From: JBGSLA01 sp041740935
Lineage (GTDB): Bacteria > Desulfobacterota > Desulfobaccia > Desulfobaccales > 0-14-0-80-60-11
DNA: 18,771 bases
Assembly: GCA_041740935.1 (NCBI GenBank)
Contig: JBGSLA010000164.1
Coordinates: forward strand, 1 to 18,771
Reading direction: 5' to 3'
Positions 1-7,063 of the stretch are shown piece by piece; within the stretch, counting starts at the first letter, position 1, and each line of letters begins with the position of its first letter. A program made the position numbers and the translations under genes. Under the pieces are notes generated by a model. It made no database searches, was not told the origin of the DNA, and saw only the letters and a program-made list of their open reading frames with translations.

Positions 1-460
1 GGGGGAGGCGGCGGCGCCGGGCCTCGGCCACGATGCCGCCGGTGCCCCCCAGCCCCTGGGCCCCCTGGCCGTCCCAGACCGCCAGGAGCACGTCGCAGTG
101 GTCCAGCACGTAATGCCCGGCCGCTTCATAGGCCTCTTCTCGGCTGGGGGCCGGGGGCAGGTGGATGACTTCTGCCGCTTGGCGGACAAGGGTGAGAAAC
201 TCCTGTTGGGACCGGGACGCGGGAAAATCCTGGAGATACTCGGACTCCGGCAGGGGCAGGGGCACGATCAGGCGGGAATGAGGTTTGGCCAGCACCTGCT
301 GCGCCACCAACCGGTCGGACCCCTCCGCCAGGGAGGAGATGACGGCCAGGGGCTCCCCGGGAAATTTTCGCTCAATGCCTCGCAAAGCCTCGCCGATGCC
401 GGCCTCGAGCTTGTCCACCTCGGCCAGGATGCGGTGTCCGGTGACGCCGATCTTGATCAT
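1..460 (-). CDS. SLOG-family nucleotide-binding protein, C-terminus beyond window
   Basis: My own translation from the ATG at 460 gives 153 residues that run off the left edge. The protein starts MIKIGVTGHR, has SSLAEGSDRLVA near residue 45, and has LLAVWDGQGAQGLGGTGGIV near residue 130. This is the usual order in SLOG (SMF/DprA-like Rossmann) proteins: an N-terminal G-x-T-G-H-R, a middle G-(S/A)-D, and a late WDG...GTG segment. SLOG domains bind or process nucleotides or their derivatives and are recurrent sensors or effectors in bacterial conflict systems. A purine-rich AAAGGG lies about 7 nt upstream of the ATG. The gene sits 48 nt downstream of the PfkB-AAA-RyR gene on the same strand, so the two are probably co-transcribed. 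SLOG and RyR domains are known neighbours, which supports joint function. Any additional C-terminal domain cannot be seen. Confidence 0.8.
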   Translation of the reverse strand, partial: MIKIGVTGHRILAEVDKLEAGIGEALRGIERKFPGEPLAVISSLAEGSDRLVAQQVLAKPHSRLIVPLPLPESEYLQDFPASRSQQEFLTLVRQAAEVIHLPPAPSREEAYEAAGHYVLDHCDVLLAVWDGQGAQGLGGTGGIVAEARRRRLP

Positions 461-508
461 GTCGTCCCTTTCCGGGTCAGGTTCAGGCAGTGCCGCGCCT
501 CAGGCTCG

Positions 509-3202
509 TCAGTCTTTCACCAGGCAGTAGCCGGCCCTGGTGACGATCTCCGGAATCTGCCGCACCAGGTCCCGGTTTTTGTCTTTTTCGCCCTCCGGCA
601 ACTCCCCTTTTCCCAGGGCCTGGAGCCACTCGGCCGGCAGCCCGCCCTTTTCCTGGGCCGAGAGTTTCTGCCACCAGAGCATGTCCTGATGAACCTTCCT
701 GGCTTTCTCGGTTTTGGCCCCATGGCGCCAGCCCTGCTCGATCTTGGCCTGCAGCCAGCGGAGATGCTCCGCCTCGGCCAGATTCTCAATAACTTCGGTG
801 AGATCCGGCGTCAGGGGAGGACCGCTCGCAGGTATCAGGCGGTAGCCCACCTGGGCGAGTTTGTGGGGAATGTCCCGCACAAAGGCCCGGTTCTGCTCTT
901 TGTCCTCAGGGTCCAAATCCTTATAGGTCTTGCAGCAGGTGCGCCGGGCGGAATGCTTGCTGGTGGCATGGACCTTTTCGCAATAGATCTGATGCACCGC
1001 CCCGGCCAGCTTATCCACCACCACCTCCGGCAAAATGATGGTCTGCACCAGGGATAGAAACTCCCGGCCGTCCACATGGAGGTCGAGTTGGGCCTCGGAA
1101 GGCAGACTCGACCGTTCAAAGTGGGTCTTGTGGGTGAGGGCGCTCATGGTGATGACCGCCTCCATGGACCGGGCCCCATGCTTGTAATGGGAGGCTTCCA
1201 GGAAGGCGTGCAGCACGCCGGGATCGATGTTAAGCAGCGTTAGGTCATTCTCTTTTTGGAAGAGCGTATCCCAGTGGAGTTTGAGCATGACCCTGAGGAT
1301 AATGGCCCGGCGGATGAGGTAGTGGGGATCATTGACCGCCAGCCCGCGCTCTGTCTTGCGGCGGTTGGGGCCCAGGATATTGACGTAGCCCCGGAGCCGG
1401 CTGACGAAATCCGGACCTTTGGCGGCCCGGAAGGCCTCGGGGGAATGCCCCTGGGAAAAATTCTCCATGGTGGCGCTGGTGCCGCCCGCGAACACGAAAA
1501 TGGCCCGGCCCAGGGGATGGGTGATCTGCCCTTCCTGAAAGGTGCCGTCCTGCATGGGGGCCAGAAAATAGCGCAGCCACCCCAGGGGCTGGCCCATGAG
1601 GGCGGTGTCGAACTCATCCCAGAAAATCAGAGGCATCTTGCCGCCCAGGCCCACGTCCCGCACCTGGTGCAAGGCCCCCAGAAGTTCCTCGGGGTGATGA
1701 AACTGGGACAGGTTGAATTCCCTGGGCTCCAGGGGCGCGGGCAGCTGGGAAAAGGACCGGGCGATCTGCTTGATGGCGAAGGACTTGCCCGACCCCGGCG
1801 GGCCGAACACCGCGATGGACACGGGCTTGGTGTGGCGGGGGTGGCAGCAATACTCCCGCATCAGGATGCGGATGCTGCGCAGGCTTTCGATTTCCAGGCG
1901 GTCCACCGTCTCCAGGGCCCCGAACTTGCCCAGGGGCACGCCGGGCAAGGCCTCCTTGACCCCGCGCCGGACGATCTGCCGGGCCACCTGCTGGAGGTTG
2001 TTGGGGTGCTTTTCCTGCAAAATGTTCCACCGGCCGCTTCGGGAGGGTCCTTTCAGGGCAAAGGGCAGCGGCTCCGGTTGGGCGGGCAGGGGGACCTCGC
2101 TGACCTCCCAGGGGCCGCCCTCCTGGGTCAGGGCGGCGGCAATCCTCTCATAAGGGAAGACCAGGGTGGGCACCACCTTGCCGGGCCCCAGGGGAGCGAT
2201 ATCATACCCCCCCAGATGCAGACTTCGGAGCGCGGTCAAGCCCGCTTGCACGCCTTTGGTGAAGTCGGGGCCTTCGGGGGAGGCCATGATCTCCCGGGCG
2301 ATGCCGGCCGTGAGACAGATGGTGTAGCCGATGAGGCTGCCGGGATGCCTCCCCTCCCAGGCGCCTTCCATGACCCGGGGGTCGAAAATCAGGGTGCCCC
2401 GGGGGCCGGTTGCGGTTTTGGACAGGAGCAGCGCCCCCGCGGCATTGAGGGAAATCACCACCTGGGCGCAGTGGGACAGGCCGCTGATGCGCAGATTGTG
2501 GGTCAGCTCCCAGAACAGGTCCTGGGCCGTGCGCTCCCAGGAAAGGTCCCGGCTTATCCGGACCTCGGTCAGGCGCAGGTCCTTGACCGGGATAACCACG
2601 ACGAGCCGGTGGGCGTGCCGCCGGTAGAGTTCCTCCCATAACGGCCCCTGGGCTATGGGGCTGGCCATCTTCAGGATGATCCAGGGCGCGGGGGGCTCCT
2701 GGGTCAAGGCCTGGGGCCAGAGGTGGGAGTGGCTGCGAAAACCCAGATTGGCGTCATCCAGCACCACCAGACCCGGCGGCGGATCGCCCGCAACTGCCCG
2801 TTCCTGGTTTTCCCCGGGCGTGCTGAAGGTGCAGTGGTCCAGACCCAGAAACTCCTTGACCCGCCAGACGGTTTTCTGCCGGTCATGAAGCTGCTCTTCA
2901 TACAAAGACCACAGGGCATAGGAGTGGTGAAAGGCTTCGTCGGTGGGCAGGACCTTTTGCCAGTCGACGGCGGGGTGGCGCACCGTGAACCTCTCTTGCC
3001 TGCTGCGGCTGGGCTCCTTCGCCGCGGTTTTGATGAGTTCGGCCAGCATGGCCGCTCCCCCGGGCTGGCAGCCGGCCCGGGTGCAGTCCAGGGCGCTCCA
3101 GGCCAGGCCCCCCGCCCGGCCCTCGACGCGGGCCAGGTTCCAGTCCACGGTGACGTCCCCGGCGACCACGATCACTTTTTCAGACGAGGTGCTTTTAGCC
3201 AT
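509..3202 (-). CDS. PfkB/ribokinase-like - AAA+ ATPase - double RyR domain protein
   Basis: The 897-aa protein has three parts. Residues 10-340 look like a PfkB/ribokinase fold: IVVAGDVTVDWN near the start, PGGAAMLAEL at 47-56, VVISLNAAGALLL at 248-260, and a late GSLIGYTICLTAGIA. The catalytic G-A-G-D of sugar kinases is not visible at that late position, so this is probably a binding domain and not an active kinase. Residues 455-690 are an AAA+ domain with Walker A GPPGSGKS (467-474) and Walker B PLIFWDEFD (524-532). Residues about 727-790 and 803-897 are two RyR repeats, with DPEDKEQNRAFVRDIPHKLA and AEHLRWLQAKIEQGW as typical signatures. RyR repeats in bacteria are ligand-binding modules often linked to SLOG proteins, and a SLOG gene follows directly. 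The start is ATG at 3202 behind AGGAAAGGGG. A role as a ligand-sensing ATPase is inferred. Confidence 0.78.
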   Translation of the reverse strand: MAKSTSSEKVIVVAGDVTVDWNLARVEGRAGGLAWSALDCTRAGCQPGGAAMLAELIKTAAKEPSRSRQERFTVRHPAVDWQKVLPTDEAFHHSYALWSLYEEQLHDRQKTVWRVKEFLGLDHCTFSTPGENQERAVAGDPPPGLVVLDDANLGFRSHSHLWPQALTQEPPAPWIILKMASPIAQGPLWEELYRRHAHRLVVVIPVKDLRLTEVRISRDLSWERTAQDLFWELTHNLRISGLSHCAQVVISLNAAGALLLSKTATGPRGTLIFDPRVMEGAWEGRHPGSLIGYTICLTAGIAREIMASPEGPDFTKGVQAGLTALRSLHLGGYDIAPLGPGKVVPTLVFPYERIAAALTQEGGPWEVSEVPLPAQPEPLPFALKGPSRSGRWNILQEKHPNNLQQVARQIVRRGVKEALPGVPLGKFGALETVDRLEIESLRSIRILMREYCCHPRHTKPVSIAVFGPPGSGKSFAIKQIARSFSQLPAPLEPREFNLSQFHHPEELLGALHQVRDVGLGGKMPLIFWDEFDTALMGQPLGWLRYFLAPMQDGTFQEGQITHPLGRAIFVFAGGTSATMENFSQGHSPEAFRAAKGPDFVSRLRGYVNILGPNRRKTERGLAVNDPHYLIRRAIILRVMLKLHWDTLFQKENDLTLLNIDPGVLHAFLEASHYKHGARSMEAVITMSALTHKTHFERSSLPSEAQLDLHVDGREFLSLVQTIILPEVVVDKLAGAVHQIYCEKVHATSKHSARRTCCKTYKDLDPEDKEQNRAFVRDIPHKLAQVGYRLIPASGPPLTPDLTEVIENLAEAEHLRWLQAKIEQGWRHGAKTEKARKVHQDMLWWQKLSAQEKGGLPAEWLQALGKGELPEGEKDKNRDLVRQIPEIVTRAGYCLVKD

Positions 3203-3263
3203 GGCGTACCCCTTTCCTGCTGAAGGTTTGTGCTTACGGAAATAAACCAGGCGGTCCTTCCCC

Positions 3264-3281
3264 CCCCTTTTTCAAAAGGGG
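3264..3281. repeat. Short perfect hairpin, CCCCTTTT/AAAAGGGG
   Basis: Two perfect 8-bp arms, CCCCTTTT and AAAAGGGG, are separated by only TC. The hairpin lies 62 bp upstream of the ATG at 3202. On the minus strand it is followed by a G run and not by a T run, so it is not an intrinsic terminator for the TIR-STAND gene. It resembles short interspersed hairpins seen in many intergenic regions. Confidence 0.5.
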
Positions 3282-3426
3282 CCAGGGCACTGCTGTCCGG
3301 CACGGAAATTGCCGGTGCATCCTATGTTCAGATGACATTTCCGAAAAGCTGCTGTAAATGGCCTCTAAACTCCAAATCCCTGATGGTTGTCTGTATCTGG
3401 ACATGGAACCGGAAAAGCCCTCTTCT

Positions 3427-3540
3427 CCCTCACCCTTGATGGGGGAGGGCTGGGATGAGGGTGGTGATTTTCTATGTAAAGTCGCCATGTTGCTCCGTTT
3501 GTCCCCTTTCCCCACCCCCCTGCCGCCGGGGGAGAGGGAG
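3427..3540. repeat. Two REP-like GC-rich hairpins
   Basis: The first hairpin (3427-3449) pairs CCCTCACCC with GGGGGAGGG around TTGAT, with one mismatch. The second (about 3502-3540) pairs CCCCC (3516-3520) with GGGGG (3528-3532) around TGCCGCC, with weaker C-rich/G-rich pairing extending outward. Both have the CCCTC/GAGGG style of dispersed intergenic repeats. They lie just downstream of the TIR-STAND stop codon, where they could stabilise the mRNA 3' end or mark an insertion boundary. Other genomic copies cannot be assessed from this window. Confidence 0.45.
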
Positions 3541-3598
3541 CCGAAGGACAGAAGTTTGGGGCAAAAAGACTCTGGGATCGAGCCCGAGTCCCAAAAAT

Positions 3599-6500
3599 TC
3601 AAGGCAACTTAGCCAGCAACAGCCGGCCGCCTTCAGCCCGCGGGTCCCCGGCATCTTCCAGGATGAGGGTCGATTCTTCCACCCGGTCTTTGTCCACCGG
3701 TTTCCCTGAGCGGTGATACATGATTTGCAGGTTGATCCCCACGTTGGCTGATTCCAGCGGCAAGGGAATTTTGTGTAATATGGCCAGGGCCCGGAGAAAC
3801 AAGGGCTCGGCTTCGTCAAAGCGCCCCTGGTTTAAGTAAAGATCCGCCAGATTGTTCAGGGAGATGGCCACGTGCGGGTGCTCCGGCCCCAGGACCTTCT
3901 CCCGGATGTTCAGGGAGCGCTGGTACAGGGGCTCGGCCTCAGCATAGCGGCCCTGGTCGCGGTAAAGCAGCGCCAGATTGTTCAGGGAGGTGGCCACGTC
4001 TGGGTGCTCCGGCCCCAAAACTTTCTCCCAGATAGCCAGGGCGCGGTGGTATAAGGGCTCGGCCTCGTCGTAGCGGCCCTGGGATCTGTAAATCACCGCC
4101 ACTCCAAGCAGGGAGACAGCTACGTGCGGGTGGTCCGGCCCCAAAACTTTCTCATAGATAGCCAGAGCGCGCCTGTAAAGAGGCTCGGCCTCAGGGTAAC
4201 GGCCCTGATCTGAGTAATGCACTGCCAGGTTGTTCAGGGAGGTGGCGACGTCTGGGTTCTCCGGCCCCAGGACATTCTCCCGGATGTCCAGGGAGCGCCG
4301 GAACAGGGGCTCGGCCTCGGGGTAACGGCCTTGGGATTGGTAAAGCTCTGCCAGGTTGTTCAGGGAGGTGGCAACGTCTGGGTGCTCCGGCCCCATTAAT
4401 TTCTCCCGGAGAGCCAGGGAGCGCCGGAACAGGGGCTCGGCCTCGGCCAGTTTACCCCTCCGTTTCATAACCTGACCCAGGTTACCCATAGTCCTCAAGG
4501 TATCTTGGCTATCGGCCCCGACGGTTCCCTCGTAACTCTGCAAGGCGCTGGTTAAGGTCTCTTCGGCCTTGATAAAATCCCCCCTCAATAAGTGCGTCAC
4601 CCCAAGGTCCTGCAGGCAGGTCAAGGTATCCCGATGCCCGGTTCCCTTAATCTTCTGGTAACCTTGCAAGACCTCTTCAAAAACGGCCTGTGCCTCGGAA
4701 TAGCGGCCCAACCCGTAAAGGGCGCATCCCAATTCATGCTTTTGGCCCAAAGTCTTGGCATGCTCTGGCCCATATTTCTTTTCCGATAATTCCACCGCCT
4801 GCCGCAACAGGGGTTCGACTTCTGAATAATTACCACCCTTACGAAGCCATAACCTGAGGCTTTCTTCCACAGCAAGGGTGTATTCATGTTCGGGGCCCAG
4901 ACGTTCACGCTTCAGGCCTACTATTTCCTTGGTATATAGGGCCGCTTGCAGAAACCAGCCCCTGGCGGCATAGGCCCTGGCTGCGGCGTAAAGCAGCTCA
5001 TCATTCAGGGCGACTCCGGCCTGGCCCCGCAGATGGTGAATCAGACTCTCGGCATGGGGCAGCAGCACCTCCCAGGCGAGCCGGTGCTCCAGGTCGGTGG
5101 ATGCCGGGCGGGCGGCGTTCACCAGGCGCACGGCGGTTTGCAGGGCGGCCAGGCGGTCCGCCGGGGGCAGGTGCAGCCGCTCCACCGTCTGCACCAGGGG
5201 GTGCACCGCAAAACTTCGCCCTTCCCCCTGCACCATGGAATAGGCCTTCAGTTGGCCCACGGCCTGGCGCACACACCATTCCGGGGTGGCTGCCTCCGGG
5301 GAGCCGGAGGCGGGCGCGGCCGGGCCCGCCCCCCAACCCCGCTCCGCCTCTTGTTGCAGAAGGTCCACGGAGGTGACGAAATACTCCTGGGGAATGGGCG
5401 TGGCGGCCAGGAAGGCGGCCAGGCGCAGGACGGCCCGGGCCGCGGGTTTGAGCCGGTCCACGGTGGACTTCCAGGTGGTGATGACCGGGTCGGGATATTC
5501 GGTGGAGCCCAGGGCCCCGGCGGCGAGGAGCTCCCTCTCATTGTCCCGGTACAGCCGCAGGTAGTCGGCAAAGCCAAACTCCGCTCCCTCCTGGGCGATG
5601 AAGGCCGCGGCCTGCTCCAGGGCCAGGGGCAGGCAGCCCAACGCCTGGGCCAGGGCGTCACAGGCCGCGAGTTCCCCTGAACTCCCGGGGTCAGTGCCGG
5701 CGGCCGCCAGATCCAGTCTCCCGGCCCGGCTGAGCAAAAGTTCCCGGGCCGGCTCCGGCTCCAGGACATACAGATACAGGGACTTGACGGCCGCGGACCA
5801 GGCCGCGAAGCGGGAGGTGATGAGGGTGTGGCAGCCGCCGGCCTTGGGGATCCAGGCCATCACCGACTGCTCGTCCTCGGCGTTGTCAATAATGAGGAGG
5901 CGGGTGTCCTGGCTGTTTAATTCGAAGAGGGCCCGGGCCGCCTTGTCGGCGTCCGAGAGGCCCAGCCCGGCCCGGTCGGGGAACAGGAGGTCGTGGACCC
6001 GGGCAAAGCCGGTTTCCAAATCGATATGGGCGTCCACCCAAAAAATCTGGGGGTAGCAGCGCCAGAATTTTTCGGCATAATGCCGGGCCAGGGTGGTCTT
6101 GCCCACCCCGCCCAGGGCCGTCAGGGCCCGCACCCGCCCCTGGGTGAGGACGGCCCGGGGGTTGAGGTGCAGTTCCTCGTGGATGCGCAGAAGGTCCTTT
6201 TGCCGCCCCACAAAATGGGGGTTCGGCCGATGGGGCAGGTGGCTGAGGCGGGCCGTTTTTTGGGGTTCGGGCCGGGCCAGAAGTTTGCGGACCGAGGCCT
6301 CCAGGCGAGTCCAGCCGACGCCCTGGGGCTGGGAGAGGTCCAGCCTTTCGGCCTGAAAACGCTCCAGGGGCGGGGTGCACACCTCGGTCCAGGGGCCTTC
6401 GAAGATGAGGGGCATCACCGCCTCGGCGCCGTAGGTCTCATATCTGGTCCAGTCGGATTGCTTCCAGCGCGGAGTGAGCACCGGCAGAAACACCCGGCTG

Positions 6501-6661
6501 TTTTCGCAACCCTGCTCGATTTCCCGGTGCCAATCATAGCCGGGCTGCAGGCGGAACTTATCGAACCAGACCGTGAAACCCTCGGTGTCAAGCCGACGCT
6601 GAAGCTCTTCGGCATACTGTAGATCAGCAGAAGCATAGCTGATAAAACAATCATAAGGCAT
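3599..6661 (-). CDS. TIR - NB-ARC/STAND ATPase - TPR protein (NLR-like)
   Basis: The 1020-aa protein starts with a TIR domain (about 1-130): YDCFISYASAD at 3-13, then SRVFLPVLTP and WTRYE at 71-75. E75 matches the catalytic glutamate of NAD-cleaving TIR domains. The NB-ARC/STAND ATPase follows, with GGVGKTT (184-190), LLIIDN (255-260), TLITSRF (279-285) and the GLPL-like GCLPLALEQ (342-350). The C-terminus (about 585-965) has nine kinesin-light-chain-type TPR units of 42 residues, of which the last five are nearly identical. In this family the TPRs sense or bind a target, the STAND ATPase oligomerises, and the TIR effector depletes NAD+, giving abortive-type immunity. Activity here is inferred from motifs. 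The start is ATG at 6661 behind GGGGAG, overlapping the upstream DUF4062-type ORF by 11 nt, so translational coupling is likely. Confidence 0.9.
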   Translation of the reverse strand: MPYDCFISYASADLQYAEELQRRLDTEGFTVWFDKFRLQPGYDWHREIEQGCENSRVFLPVLTPRWKQSDWTRYETYGAEAVMPLIFEGPWTEVCTPPLERFQAERLDLSQPQGVGWTRLEASVRKLLARPEPQKTARLSHLPHRPNPHFVGRQKDLLRIHEELHLNPRAVLTQGRVRALTALGGVGKTTLARHYAEKFWRCYPQIFWVDAHIDLETGFARVHDLLFPDRAGLGLSDADKAARALFELNSQDTRLLIIDNAEDEQSVMAWIPKAGGCHTLITSRFAAWSAAVKSLYLYVLEPEPARELLLSRAGRLDLAAAGTDPGSSGELAACDALAQALGCLPLALEQAAAFIAQEGAEFGFADYLRLYRDNERELLAAGALGSTEYPDPVITTWKSTVDRLKPAARAVLRLAAFLAATPIPQEYFVTSVDLLQQEAERGWGAGPAAPASGSPEAATPEWCVRQAVGQLKAYSMVQGEGRSFAVHPLVQTVERLHLPPADRLAALQTAVRLVNAARPASTDLEHRLAWEVLLPHAESLIHHLRGQAGVALNDELLYAAARAYAARGWFLQAALYTKEIVGLKRERLGPEHEYTLAVEESLRLWLRKGGNYSEVEPLLRQAVELSEKKYGPEHAKTLGQKHELGCALYGLGRYSEAQAVFEEVLQGYQKIKGTGHRDTLTCLQDLGVTHLLRGDFIKAEETLTSALQSYEGTVGADSQDTLRTMGNLGQVMKRRGKLAEAEPLFRRSLALREKLMGPEHPDVATSLNNLAELYQSQGRYPEAEPLFRRSLDIRENVLGPENPDVATSLNNLAVHYSDQGRYPEAEPLYRRALAIYEKVLGPDHPHVAVSLLGVAVIYRSQGRYDEAEPLYHRALAIWEKVLGPEHPDVATSLNNLALLYRDQGRYAEAEPLYQRSLNIREKVLGPEHPHVAISLNNLADLYLNQGRFDEAEPLFLRALAILHKIPLPLESANVGINLQIMYHRSGKPVDKDRVEESTLILEDAGDPRAEGGRLLLAKLP
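3767..4396 (-). repeat. Five tandem 126-bp repeats encoding TPR units
   Basis: Inside the TIR-STAND gene, the marker CTCCGGCCCC or a close variant recurs at 3881, 4007, 4133, 4259 and 4385, exactly 126 bp apart. Each period encodes a 42-residue unit of the form GPEHPDVATSLNNLA...GRYPEAEPL. The high similarity between neighbouring units suggests recent expansion or gene conversion. Repeat number could therefore differ between strains. Confidence 0.92.
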
Positions 6662-6890
6662 GGCGCTCTCCCCAACGGGACATGCGGCATCCGGCCATAA
6701 CCTGGCCCTGTTCGGCCTGCTCTTCGTTCACCCCCCAGCGCAGGTCCACCTCCACGAACTCCACGGCCAGCTCCCGGCAGCGGCGCCGCAATTCCGGGAA
6801 GACGTGCTTGACCAGGTAATCCCGCTCCGCCTGCATGTCGTGAAAGGTGGAGCTGATGAAAACTCGGTTGGTTCTCCTGGCCCCTGGCAT
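6651..6890 (-). CDS. Truncated DUF4062-type protein
   Basis: The 79-aa ORF begins MPGARRTNRVFISSTFHDMQ and continues through AERDYLVKHVFPELRRR to VDLRWGVNEEQAEQG. This is the characteristic N-terminal half of DUF4062, a domain also found at the N-terminus of NACHT proteins such as NWD1 and TEP1. The usual second half of the domain and any ATPase are missing: after about residue 62 the sequence becomes unrelated (QVMAGCRMSRWGERHAL) and stops. The terminal WGERHA faintly recalls the LGERYGW end of the domain, which would suggest an internal deletion. The ORF has an SD-like AGAGGA before its ATG at 6890 and overlaps the TIR-STAND start by 11 nt. It may be a relic of a displaced DUF4062-NACHT gene or may now act as a leader ORF for the TIR gene. 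I cannot tell which. Confidence 0.65.
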   Translation of the reverse strand: MPGARRTNRVFISSTFHDMQAERDYLVKHVFPELRRRCRELAVEFVEVDLRWGVNEEQAEQGQVMAGCRMSRWGERHAL

Positions 6891-7063
6891 GCTGATCCTC
6901 TTGGGCTTTTACAGGGGGAAAGCAGGATTTCAGTCAGCCGTTATCCGGCTTGCATTAAACCGCAGCGGCGGCAAAATTGGTAGTGAAAATGTCTGATAAC
7001 CAGCTTGGTCCAGTTGTGTCTGTCAAGTTCTGCAAATTGGATACGGCATGGGGGCGTTCCTCC

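Larger units (their letters stand above)
3203..3598. other. Gene-free spacer with GC-rich hairpins
   Basis: This 396-bp spacer lies between the TIR-STAND gene and the PfkB-AAA-RyR gene, both on the minus strand. I see no convincing coding sequence in it. It holds at least three hairpin-forming GC-rich stretches, listed separately, of a style common in dispersed intergenic repeats. Its length argues that the 897-aa gene may have its own promoter, but I cannot point to clear -35/-10 boxes. Confidence 0.6.

Noticed and set aside
98..1057. Plus-strand open frame of 319 codons
   Set aside because: It overlaps the SLOG start and the RyR-encoding end on the other strand. Its translation resembles no known protein.
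1256..2641. Plus-strand open frame of 461 codons
   Set aside because: It lies antisense to the PfkB-AAA-RyR gene, has low-complexity Gly/Pro/His-rich content and no family motif. GC-rich codon use leaves such frames open by chance.
2200..3180. PfkB-like region as an active sugar or nucleoside kinase
   Set aside because: The late GAGD-type catalytic motif is not visible, so only the fold is claimed.
3264..3281. Hairpin as an intrinsic terminator of the TIR-STAND gene
   Set aside because: It is over 300 bp past the stop and is followed by G residues on the minus strand, with no T run.
3767..4396. Regular 126-bp repeats as a CRISPR-like array
   Set aside because: The period encodes 42-residue TPR units in frame with no unique spacers between short repeats.
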